A DNA stretch of 64,000 bases, from the NCBI RefSeq assembly GCF_021173675.1, contig NZ_JAIHON010000025.1, positions 37,362 to 101,361 of the forward strand, in the 5' to 3' direction. Both the position numbers and the translations under genes were made by a program. Source of the stretch: Streptomyces lincolnensis. GTDB taxonomy: Bacteria; Actinomycetota; Actinomycetes; Streptomycetales; Streptomycetaceae. The stretch's first letter is position 1. The number at the start of each line of letters is the position of its first letter. The notes under the pieces were generated by a model. The model made no database searches and was not told where the DNA came from. It saw only the letters and a program-made list of their open reading frames with translations. Positions 18,304-25,099 of the stretch are shown here, one piece after another.

Positions 18304-20550
18304 TCAGACCCCGCGGGTGAGGAGGTTGTACTTCTCGAAGATCGCGTACAGCGGCATGCGCAGCCTGGCGTCGCTGAACGCGGGCTCCTCCGGGCCCTGG
18401 TAGCGGCGCAGGACCTCGTAGATCTCGTCCTCGGCGTAGTCGAGCGCGGGGCGGCGGATCGGGCGCTCCTCCACGTCACCGGCCTTGCCGTCGGCGGACC
18501 AGATGTGCACGAGGCCGATGGTGCGGACGTTGAACGCGTTGTCCTGCAGCAGCCGGAGCCACATCTTGTAGCGGTCGGCGTCGGGGCTCGGGCGCACATC
18601 GGCCGGGTCCATGATCGTGCCGTCGACCAGGCCGGCGCGGATGGCGTTGTTCCACGCCAGGATGCCGACGCGGCCCTGGATCTGCCCGATGCCGGTGCTG
18701 CTGTCCTGGGCTCTCTCGATGCCGGGGATGTCCTTGACGAAGTCCGGGAGGACGCCGGTGTAGTAGAGGCCGACACCGCCGTCGACGTTCATGTCCTCCT
18801 TGCCGTAGTGGCAGAACTCCCAGAAGGCGGAGGTCTGGACGAGGGCCTTGCGCATCCGGAACCGGCGCGCGGTCGAGGTGATCACGTCGTCCAGCAGCAG
18901 GACCGCCTCCAGGCACTCCCGGCGCGTGAAGATGCTGTTGAAGCCCTCGCCCCGGCCGATGTCCTTCATGTATCCGGTGGCCTCGTCCATCAGCGACGGG
19001 ATCAGGGAGGGTTCCAGGCCGGTGTCGAGCTTGGTGGTGGACGCCGGGTAGAAGTCGCCCTGGCCGGTGTCGCGTCCGGAGGAGATGTTGTTGTCGATCT
19101 CGATGGCACCCGTGCCCGAGCCGACCGTCTGGGTGACGATCTGGTCGAAGGCCCAGTTCTCCGGCAGCGTGTAGCCGAGGTTGCCGGAGAAGCCGGAGGA
19201 CATGTCGGAGACGAAGCTGGCGTCGGCGTATCCGGCGGCCGAGACCCGTGAACACACGTTGCGCGGGCCGTAGATGCCGATCCTGAAGGGGTTGCCGTAG
19301 TAGTCCATCTGGGACTTGATCCTCGCGAAGTACGGCAGGACGTGCGAGGTGACCTCCTCGTCGACCGCGTCGTAGTCGACGGCGAAGTAGATCCGGGTGC
19401 CGGCCTTGAAGCCGTGCTGCTCGGCCTTGTAGGCCGCGTTCATGCAGTCCTGCTTGCCCTGGTCGGGGCTGTAGTAGTCGACCGAGCGCGCCCAGGTCTG
19501 GTAGATGGGGAAGCAGCGCAGACCGTACTCCTTGATGGTCGCGAGCTCGCCCGGCTGGATCTCCTTCTCCGGCAGGGAGGTGGTCGACGGGTTGTACAGG
19601 TAGCGGCCGATGTACTTGTAGCCCGCGGACTTCAGCGCCTGCGCACGGGCGGGCGTGATCTTCGTGATGCCGTCGCAGGCGTCTCCCTTGCGGGTCTGGT
19701 CGCCGTAGGAGACCAGCAGGGACGCCCAGGTCTGGAAGTCGCCGAGCCCGGTGACGGGGAGCTTGGCGAAGGCCTGGAAGGTCTGGACGCCGCTCTGGAC
19801 CGTCCCGGTGTAGTTCCCGAACGGCACCGGCCGGTTGTTGAGGATCATCGCGGCGGTGAACAGCAGGGCCCAGGTGCCGGTGGTGCCGACGGCGACGGTG
19901 TGGTTCTTCAGGCCGGACTGGGTGCCGGGGCCGAAGACGCCGTTGGCGGTGCCGTCGGCCATGCCGAGCTCGAACTGGATGGCGTAGAGCAGGGACTTGG
20001 CGACGTCACGGGAGTGGTGGCCGTCGCAGGGGATGACGAAGAAGTCCCGGCGGGTGACGTAACGGCCGTTCATCCACTGCTGGATCTCCCGGATGGCGCC
20101 CGAGCCGTTGTTGACCGTGACGTAGGCGTCCATGTTGAGCAGGCCCTTGAACACCTTCGGTTCCAGGCTGCTGCCGGGGAAGGCGCCGGCCACGCCCATG
20201 TCGGCCTTGAGGGAGGCCACGGAGGAGGCGACCCGGTCGCTGTACTTGCCGTCGATCGCGCCGCCGTCGTAGCCCTTGCAGTACAGGGCGGACTGGATGA
20301 TCCGGCAGAAGTCGGCCGAGGGCATGGTGGAGGCGTTCAGCTTCGGGTACTTCGACGTGAGGGTCGACAAGGTGGTGGCCCCGAAGCTGTTGGACAGCGC
20401 GGAGATACCCAGTTCGTACTGGAGGGCGCGGGTGAGCGCGTACATCGTGGTCCAGCCCGTGCGGCCGTTCTCCTCCACGGTCATGCCGATTCTGCTGCCG
20501 TAGGTCTCGTTCACGAATCTCTGGGCGAGCCGCACCATTTCGTCCGCCAT
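18304..20550 (-). CDS. Peptidoglycan-binding-like / DUF1906 (Rv2525c-type GH-like) / lysozyme-like protein, cassette A
   Basis: 748 residues, no signal peptide or membrane segment. Residues 1-290 contain two PG-binding-like regions (ALYCKGYDGGAIDGKYSDRV and QFELGMADGTANGVFGPGT). Residues 298-500 match the Rv2525c/DUF1906 glycoside-hydrolase-like barrel (YKYIGRYLYNP, IYFAVDYD at 388-394, FRIGIYGPRNVCSRVS, IEIDNNIS). Residues 550-748 look lysozyme/transglycosylase-like, with a candidate catalytic Glu at 578 (TSAFWEFCHYG) followed by DSSTGIGQIQGR. ATG 20550 has AAAGGAA upstream. Paralogue of the protein at 21392-23683. Without an export signal it would need a holin-like, contractile or lytic release route; this is inference. 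Confidence 0.72.
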   Translation of the reverse strand: MADEMVRLAQRFVNETYGSRIGMTVEENGRTGWTTMYALTRALQYELGISALSNSFGATTLSTLTSKYPKLNASTMPSADFCRIIQSALYCKGYDGGAIDGKYSDRVASSVASLKADMGVAGAFPGSSLEPKVFKGLLNMDAYVTVNNGSGAIREIQQWMNGRYVTRRDFFVIPCDGHHSRDVAKSLLYAIQFELGMADGTANGVFGPGTQSGLKNHTVAVGTTGTWALLFTAAMILNNRPVPFGNYTGTVQSGVQTFQAFAKLPVTGLGDFQTWASLLVSYGDQTRKGDACDGITKITPARAQALKSAGYKYIGRYLYNPSTTSLPEKEIQPGELATIKEYGLRCFPIYQTWARSVDYYSPDQGKQDCMNAAYKAEQHGFKAGTRIYFAVDYDAVDEEVTSHVLPYFARIKSQMDYYGNPFRIGIYGPRNVCSRVSAAGYADASFVSDMSSGFSGNLGYTLPENWAFDQIVTQTVGSGTGAIEIDNNISSGRDTGQGDFYPASTTKLDTGLEPSLIPSLMDEATGYMKDIGRGEGFNSIFTRRECLEAVLLLDDVITSTARRFRMRKALVQTSAFWEFCHYGKEDMNVDGGVGLYYTGVLPDFVKDIPGIERAQDSSTGIGQIQGRVGILAWNNAIRAGLVDGTIMDPADVRPSPDADRYKMWLRLLQDNAFNVRTIGLVHIWSADGKAGDVEERPIRRPALDYAEDEIYEVLRRYQGPEEPAFSDARLRMPLYAIFEKYNLLTRGV

Positions 20551-20585
20551 GGAATTCCTTTCACGAAAAGGGCAGGTGAGAAGGG

Positions 20586-20613
20586 CCCGTCCGGGATATC
20601 GACCGCGGACGGG
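20586..20613 (-). terminator. Hairpin between the HTH gene and cassette A
   Basis: CCCGTCCG (20586-20593) and CGGACGGG (20606-20613) form a perfect 8-bp stem with a 12-base loop. On the minus strand it follows the HTH gene stop (20636) and precedes the 20550 start by about 35 bases. It could be a weak terminator or attenuator, or an operator. Confidence 0.45.
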
Positions 20614-20635
20614 TGGAGCACGTGCGGAAAATGCG

Positions 20636-20947
20636 TCAGGCCGACTCGGCGAACCGCTCTGCCGTGAGGGGCGGTTCGGCGCCCACGCGGCTGTCCAGCA
20701 GCCCCAACTCCTGGGCCCTGGCGCCCAGTGCGACCCGTCCCACGATGTTCCAGCGGTCCATCACCCGCTGTACGCGCCGCTGCACGGTCCGATGCCCGAT
20801 GCGCAGCCGGCGGCCGATGGCCGCGTCCCCCAACCCCTGGTGCAGCAGACGGATGATCAACCTGTCCGTACGGTCGAGCTCAAGGTCGGTCTGGTCAAGA
20901 TCCAATGACGAAGCATTCAAGACAACCCCCCGGTTAACGGAAGCCAA
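20636..20947 (-). CDS. Small standalone LuxR/GerE-type HTH regulator
   Basis: Up to 103 residues, nearly all a GerE-like DNA-binding domain: DRLIIRLLHQGLGDAAIGRRLRIGHRTVQRRVQRVMDRWN with the recognition helix around RTVQRRVQ. There is no receiver or sensor domain. Start codons are non-standard: TTG 20947, or TTG 20920 which follows a GGGGGG stretch; I give the longest frame. It lies directly upstream of, and in the same direction as, cassette A, and 445 bp from divergent cassette B, so it is the natural candidate regulator of both. Confidence 0.68.
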   Translation of the reverse strand: MASVNRGVVLNASSLDLDQTDLELDRTDRLIIRLLHQGLGDAAIGRRLRIGHRTVQRRVQRVMDRWNIVGRVALGARAQELGLLDSRVGAEPPLTAERFAESA

Positions 20948-21035
20948 GCTACCTCTACGCCCACCCTAAGGCCCCGGGATCGATCAAGTCCGGCTTAACA
21001 ATTAGCCAAAAACACCCACAACCCCCAACTCGAAG

Positions 21036-21051
21036 TGGCGTGAATACGCCA
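21036..21051. promoter_or_regulatory. Palindrome TGGCG-N6-CGCCA, copy 1; AdpA-consensus match
   Basis: TGGCGTGAATACGCCA is a perfect inverted repeat. Its first ten bases, TGGCGTGAAT, match the AdpA binding consensus TGGCSNGWWY at every position. A second palindrome of the same form lies at 21302-21317. Confidence 0.5.
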
Positions 21052-21093
21052 GATTCGGAAGCAAAGAAACGCGCCAATGCCGTGGTCCGTCCG

Positions 21094-21141
21094 CAGGCCC
21101 GCGGGTCCGCAGGCCCGCAGGCCCGCGGGTCCGCAGGCCCG
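21094..21141. repeat. Six tandem GC-rich octamers
   Basis: Six consecutive 8-bp units alternate CAGGCCCG and CGGGTCCG in the order A, B, A, A, B, A. It is non-coding, in the gap between the cassettes. Confidence 0.75.
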
Positions 21142-21301
21142 CCCGAGGCGAGGCCCGTCCGCCACGCTCCCCTCGGCCCGACCCCGGGCCGGCCCACGCA
21201 GCCGTCCCGGGCACGGCCTGGACACAGCGGCCCACTCCGCAGGCACATCGGGGGAATTTCATTTCCCGCGGCGGAAAGAAAAATGGGCACGCCCCCCGAT
21301 C

Positions 21302-21317
21302 TGGCGTCATTGCGCCA
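21302..21317. promoter_or_regulatory. Palindrome TGGCG-N6-CGCCA, copy 2
   Basis: TGGCGTCATTGCGCCA, flanked by C and G so that the stem extends to 6 bp. It has the same half-sites and spacing as 21036-21051, about 75 bp upstream of the cassette B start. Confidence 0.5.
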
Positions 21318-21391
21318 GCCCGATCATCTGTCCCACCCCCGGTGAACTCCCTAGAGTTTCCCGGCAGGTCGTACAGATGAGGAGATTTTTC

Positions 21392-23683
21392 GTGGCTGAC
21401 GAGTTGGTCCTGAGGGCCCAGCGGTTCTTCAACACCACCTACAGCGGCTACGCCGGCATGCCCAAGCTGGAGGAGAACGGCAGGACCTCCTGGGCCGTCA
21501 TGTACGCCCTCACCCGCGCCCTGCAACTGGAACTCGGCGTCTCCCCGCAGTCGAACGCCTTCGGCCCCGGCACCCTGTCCGCGCTGAAGTCGAAGGTGCC
21601 CTCGATCAACGAGAACACCAGCCCGTCGGCGAACTTCACCCGCATCATCCAGGCGGCGCTGTACTGCAAGGGCTACGACGGCGGCGAGATCGACGGTATC
21701 TACAACGGCCGGGTGAAGGACGGTGTCGCCAAGCTCAAGGCGAACATGGGCGTCGACTCCATCTACCCCGGCACTTCCCTGGAGCCGAAGGTCGTCAAGG
21801 CGCTGCTGACCATGGACGCCTACACGACCATCTCGGGCGGCAGCGACAGCGTCAGATCCATTCAGCAGTGGATGAATTCACGGTACATAGGACGCGCCGA
21901 CTACTTCATCATTCCGTGCGACGGCTTCTACTCGCGCGATGTGCAGAAGGCCCAGATGCTGGCCATTCAGTACGAGCTCGGAATGGCGGACGGTACCGCC
22001 AACGGCGTGTTCGGTCCGGGCACCAAGGCCGGTATCAAGAGCCACCCGCTGTCGGTCGGCTCCAGCGGCACCTGGGTGCAGCTGTTCTCCGCGGCGATGA
22101 TCTTCAACCGCCGTTCGGGCGTGAGCTTCACCAGCTCCTACACCTCGGGCCTGGCCAGTGCGGTCTCCTCGTTCCAGAGCTTCCTGAAGCTGGACGTCAA
22201 CGGCACCGCGGACTTCCCCACCTGGGCCTCGCTGCTGGTGTCCTACGGCGACGACACCCGCAAGGGCACCGCCTTCGACTGCGCCGACGAGGTCACCGCC
22301 GACCGCGCCAAGGCCCTGTACGCGGCCGGATACCGGCTCGGCGGGCGGTACTTGACGAACGTGCCGGGCACCACGCTCGACAAGAAGATCAAGCCGGGCG
22401 AGCTGGCGACGATGGCAAGCGCGGGCATCGCCTGCTTCCCCATCTACCAGACGTTCGGCGACTACAAGGACTACTTCAGCCGCCCGCAGGGCACGTCGGA
22501 CGCGATAGCCGCCACCGACGCCGCGCTCGCGCACGGCTTCAAAAAGGGCACCCGGATCTACTTCGCGATCGACTACGACAACACCGACGAGGAGATCACC
22601 GCCAACCTCATCCCGCATTTCAAGGGGATCAACGAGGGGATGGCCCAGGCGGGCGGCTACTTCCAGGTCGGTATCTACGCGACCCGGAACGCCTGTTCAC
22701 GGGTCTCGGACGCGGGGCTGTCGACCGCGAGCTTCGTGTCCAACATGTCCATGGGCTATTCCGGAAACCTCGGCTTCCCGATGCCGTCGGACTGGGCCAT
22801 CGACCAGATCAAGACGATCAACGTCGGCTCCGGCAGCGGACTGATCGAGATCGACAACGACATCTCCTCGGGCCGCGAGAGCGGGCAGAAGTCCTACAAC
22901 CCCGTGCCGGCCAAGGAGGATCTCGACGTCGCGTTCGACCAGACGTGGGCGGACGAGCTGACCAAGGACATCCAGACGTACTTCGACTCGATCGGCATTC
23001 CGGAGGAAGGCCCGCCGGACTCCTGGCCGTGGCCCGGAAAGACGAAGTACACCACCAGTTACTGCGTGAAGTTCATGCTGAGCTGGGACACGCTCTTCAC
23101 GTCCCTGGCGCGGATGCTGAAAATGCGCAAGGCCCTCATCCAGACCTCCGCGATATGGGAACTGCGCCACTTCAACATCACCAACATCGAGGACCTGTCC
23201 GTTCCGAAGGTCAACGACAACTTCTCCGACGCGTGCGTGTACGACTACCACAACGACGGTGTGCTGCCGGACTGGGTGACCGAGTGGGGCAACAAGCTCA
23301 CCACGCTCGACGACTGCTCCACGGGCGTCGGCCAGATCTTCGGCCGCCGGGCGATCAAGGCCCGCAACCACGCCATCGACCTGGGCCTGCTCGACGAGGC
23401 GAAGCGGGACGCGACGAAGGACGCCGACGTCTGGGCCGTGTGGGAGAAACTGCACTTCAACCAGTCGTACAACATCTCGACGGTGCCGTTCATGCACATC
23501 CTGCACGCCATGGAGAAGGGCATGGCCCGCCCGGGTCTGACGACCAGCGAGGCCGACACCGAGAAGCTGCTCCAGTACTACCAGGGCGACACCGCGGAAG
23601 CGGCTCAGCAGGCGAAGCTGCGCATGGGCATGTACCGCATCATCGAGGACAAGTACCAGAGCGTGTTCCGCAAGTACCTGTGA
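21392..23683 (+). CDS. Peptidoglycan-binding-like / DUF1906 (Rv2525c-type GH-like) / lysozyme-like protein, cassette B
   Basis: 763 residues, colinear with the cassette A protein along its whole length: shared ENGRTSWAVMYALTRALQ, ALYCKGYDGGEIDG, MADGTANGVFGPGT, RIYFAIDYD (387-395), CSRVSDAG, IEIDNDISSGR, and MRKALIQTSAIWELRHF with a candidate Glu at 590 then CSTGVGQIFGRRAI. No signal peptide. GTG 21392 aligns with the paralogue's ATG and has GAGGAG eight bases upstream; ATG 21377 is an alternative. The two proteins differ mainly in the linker before the last domain (residues 500-560) and in a longer loop after the Glu. Likely binds and perhaps cleaves cell wall; unproven. Confidence 0.72.
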   Translation: MADELVLRAQRFFNTTYSGYAGMPKLEENGRTSWAVMYALTRALQLELGVSPQSNAFGPGTLSALKSKVPSINENTSPSANFTRIIQAALYCKGYDGGEIDGIYNGRVKDGVAKLKANMGVDSIYPGTSLEPKVVKALLTMDAYTTISGGSDSVRSIQQWMNSRYIGRADYFIIPCDGFYSRDVQKAQMLAIQYELGMADGTANGVFGPGTKAGIKSHPLSVGSSGTWVQLFSAAMIFNRRSGVSFTSSYTSGLASAVSSFQSFLKLDVNGTADFPTWASLLVSYGDDTRKGTAFDCADEVTADRAKALYAAGYRLGGRYLTNVPGTTLDKKIKPGELATMASAGIACFPIYQTFGDYKDYFSRPQGTSDAIAATDAALAHGFKKGTRIYFAIDYDNTDEEITANLIPHFKGINEGMAQAGGYFQVGIYATRNACSRVSDAGLSTASFVSNMSMGYSGNLGFPMPSDWAIDQIKTINVGSGSGLIEIDNDISSGRESGQKSYNPVPAKEDLDVAFDQTWADELTKDIQTYFDSIGIPEEGPPDSWPWPGKTKYTTSYCVKFMLSWDTLFTSLARMLKMRKALIQTSAIWELRHFNITNIEDLSVPKVNDNFSDACVYDYHNDGVLPDWVTEWGNKLTTLDDCSTGVGQIFGRRAIKARNHAIDLGLLDEAKRDATKDADVWAVWEKLHFNQSYNISTVPFMHILHAMEKGMARPGLTTSEADTEKLLQYYQGDTAEAAQQAKLRMGMYRIIEDKYQSVFRKYL

Positions 23684-23714
23684 CGCCCGTCCGGTACCTG
23701 TGACACCAGTCCGG
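23675..23714 (+). repeat. 20-bp tandem duplication spanning the stop codon
   Basis: GTACCTGTGACGCCCGTCCG (23675-23694) is followed at once by GTACCTGTGACACCAGTCCG (23695-23714), 18 of 20 identical. Each copy contains the last codons and TGA stop of the cassette B large gene. Confidence 0.8.
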
Positions 23715-23724
23715 AAAGAGGGCG

Positions 23725-24144
23725 ATGCGCACCCAGGAGGACCAACAGGGCCATGGAGGTCACGGGGGCCGGGAGGCCGGGCCACCGCCACGGCGTGCGC
23801 GGTGGCGGCGCTTCGCCCCGGTGGGCATCAACCTGCTGTTCGGCGTTCCGGCCGTCATCCCGCTCCACTCGGCCTGGCTGCTGCTGACCGAGTACCGCTC
23901 CTGCGCGCTGGACACCGCCCCGGTCGGCCTCGCCGACTGCGGTGACATCGGCGTCGTCGAGGGCGCCGGCTGGGCGCGGGTCGGCCTGCTCGTCGTGGGC
24001 GGGCTGGGGCTGTTGCTGCTCCTGGCGGTGGACGTGCTCTTCCCCGCCGCCACGGGCCGGCCCTGGCGGCGCTGGCTCGCCGCCTCGCTCGCCGTTCCGG
24101 TCCCCTATCTGCTCGCCGTCATCACATTCGCCATCTTCGACTGA
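23725..24144 (+). CDS. Small three-span membrane protein, cassette B
   Basis: 139 residues. A polar basic N-terminus (1-30) is followed by three membrane segments (about 31-53, 84-104, 117-136) with a Cys-bearing loop (EYRSCALDTAPVGLADCGDIG) between the first two. GAGGGCG precedes ATG 23725. The organisation INLLFGVPAVIPL...WARVGLLVVGGLGLLLLLAV resembles the protein at 16691-17005, so it is probably that protein's cassette B counterpart. It lies 41 bp after the large gene and 15 bp before the Tat gene. Function unknown; holin-like or anchor are possibilities. Confidence 0.66.
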   Translation: MRTQEDQQGHGGHGGREAGPPPRRARWRRFAPVGINLLFGVPAVIPLHSAWLLLTEYRSCALDTAPVGLADCGDIGVVEGAGWARVGLLVVGGLGLLLLLAVDVLFPAATGRPWRRWLAASLAVPVPYLLAVITFAIFD

Positions 24145-24159
24145 AGGAACCGATCACCC

Positions 24160-24840
24160 ATGACACCAAGTAGCGTTCCGCGGCGCGCGATGCTCCGGGG
24201 CATCGCCGGGGTCGGGGCGGGTGCCGCCCTGGTCTCGGCCTCCGGAGGCCTGCTCGTCCCGGCCCACGCGGCCGAGGCGGCGCCCGGAGCCGGCCCCGCG
24301 GCCGGGGCGCCCGGCGGGTTCCCGGCCTCGCTCAACGGCTGGCCCCTGGCCGACCGGGTCAACGCGGCCCAGGGTGTGTGGTCGCGGCCGGTGTCCGGCG
24401 CGGGGTTCACGCTCGACGCCCGGCTCGGGATGGTGGAGACGGTCCTCGTCCACATCGTCCGGCGCTGGCACTACGAGATCGAGACGCTGCGGGAGGGCGA
24501 GGTGGTCGGCTGGCGTCCGATCGGCGAACTCGACGCCGCCGCACCCGAGTCGAACCAAGCCTCCGGCACCGCGGTCGCCATCCGGCCCGACGCCTATGTC
24601 AAGGGCGTCCGGGGCGGACTGACGAAGATCCAGCGGGACGTGGTCGAGAGCATCCTGGACGACGTCGGCGACGTGGTCCGCTGGGGCGGCCACGACCGGA
24701 CCCCGTACGAGGCGCTGTTCTACGTCGCCACCCCGCCGAGCCAGGAGACGCGGCCCGCGGACCGTCCGGTGGCGGAGCTCGCCGACAAGCTCCGCGGATG
24801 GAACCGGACTCCCGGACTGGGGGCGGGCTCGGCCGCCTGA
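24160..24840 (+). CDS. Tat-exported M15-peptidase-like protein lacking zinc ligands, cassette B
   Basis: 226 residues with a Tat signal (PRRAMLRGIAGVGAGAALVSA, cleavage near AHAAEA). The mature part repeats the cassette A pattern: NGWPLAD, RRWHYEIETLREGEVVGW, SNQASGTAVAIRPD, DVVRWGGHD, PYEALFYVA. The positions that would be His and Asp of the M15 SxHxxGxAxD motif are Q133 and A140, and the C-terminal His region is Y188, so all visible zinc ligands are missing. GAAGGA precedes ATG 24160. It probably acts outside the cell as a wall-binding, non-enzymatic partner. Confidence 0.72.
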   Translation: MTPSSVPRRAMLRGIAGVGAGAALVSASGGLLVPAHAAEAAPGAGPAAGAPGGFPASLNGWPLADRVNAAQGVWSRPVSGAGFTLDARLGMVETVLVHIVRRWHYEIETLREGEVVGWRPIGELDAAAPESNQASGTAVAIRPDAYVKGVRGGLTKIQRDVVESILDDVGDVVRWGGHDRTPYEALFYVATPPSQETRPADRPVAELADKLRGWNRTPGLGAGSAA

Positions 24841-24927
24841 GCGTGGGCCGACCGACCGCGGAGCCACCTGGCCGCGGGGCGTGCTGACGGCCGGGGCCCG
24901 ACGGGGCATGGATTCACAGGTATTGAG

Positions 24928-24966
24928 GGCCGGGTCCCTGGGAACACGCTTCCCCGGGGCCCGGCC
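24928..24966 (+). terminator. Strong hairpin after cassette B
   Basis: GGCCGGGTCCC (24928-24938) pairs with GGGGCCCGGCC (24956-24966), 11 bp with one G-T wobble, and the inner GGGAA/TTCCC adds five more pairs. It separates cassette B from the iron-controlled desE promoter. Confidence 0.75.
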
Positions 24967-25006
24967 TTCGTGGTGTTCGTCTCAGACGATCACCTTGGCC
25001 CACTCG

Positions 25007-25025
25007 TGAGGTTAGGCTAACCTAA
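25007..25025. promoter_or_regulatory. Iron box (DmdR1/DtxR operator) upstream of desE
   Basis: TGAGGTTAGGCTAACCTAA matches the 19-bp palindromic iron box TTAGGTTAGGCTAACCTAA at 18 of 19 positions, 75 bp upstream of desE. Expected effect: repression when iron is sufficient. Confidence 0.9.
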
Positions 25026-25099
25026 GCCTGTTTCCAGCCACCCGCCGTAGGCGCACACCCCCCAGTGGCCCCGTACGCACCGAAAGCAGACCCACACCC

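Larger units (their letters stand above)
20948..21391. other. 444-bp regulatory gap between the two inverted cassettes
   Basis: No convincing gene. Parts are markedly AT-richer than the surroundings (20990-21075 and 21250-21300). It holds two TGGCG-N6-CGCCA palindromes, a tandem octamer array, and a possible promoter for cassette B (TAGAGT near 21352). Confidence 0.6.

Noticed and set aside
16691..24840. Prophage or insertion sequence carrying the paired cassettes
   Set aside because: No integrase, transposase, terminal inverted repeats or tRNA-derived direct repeats flank the region, so I do not call it a mobile element despite its accessory look.
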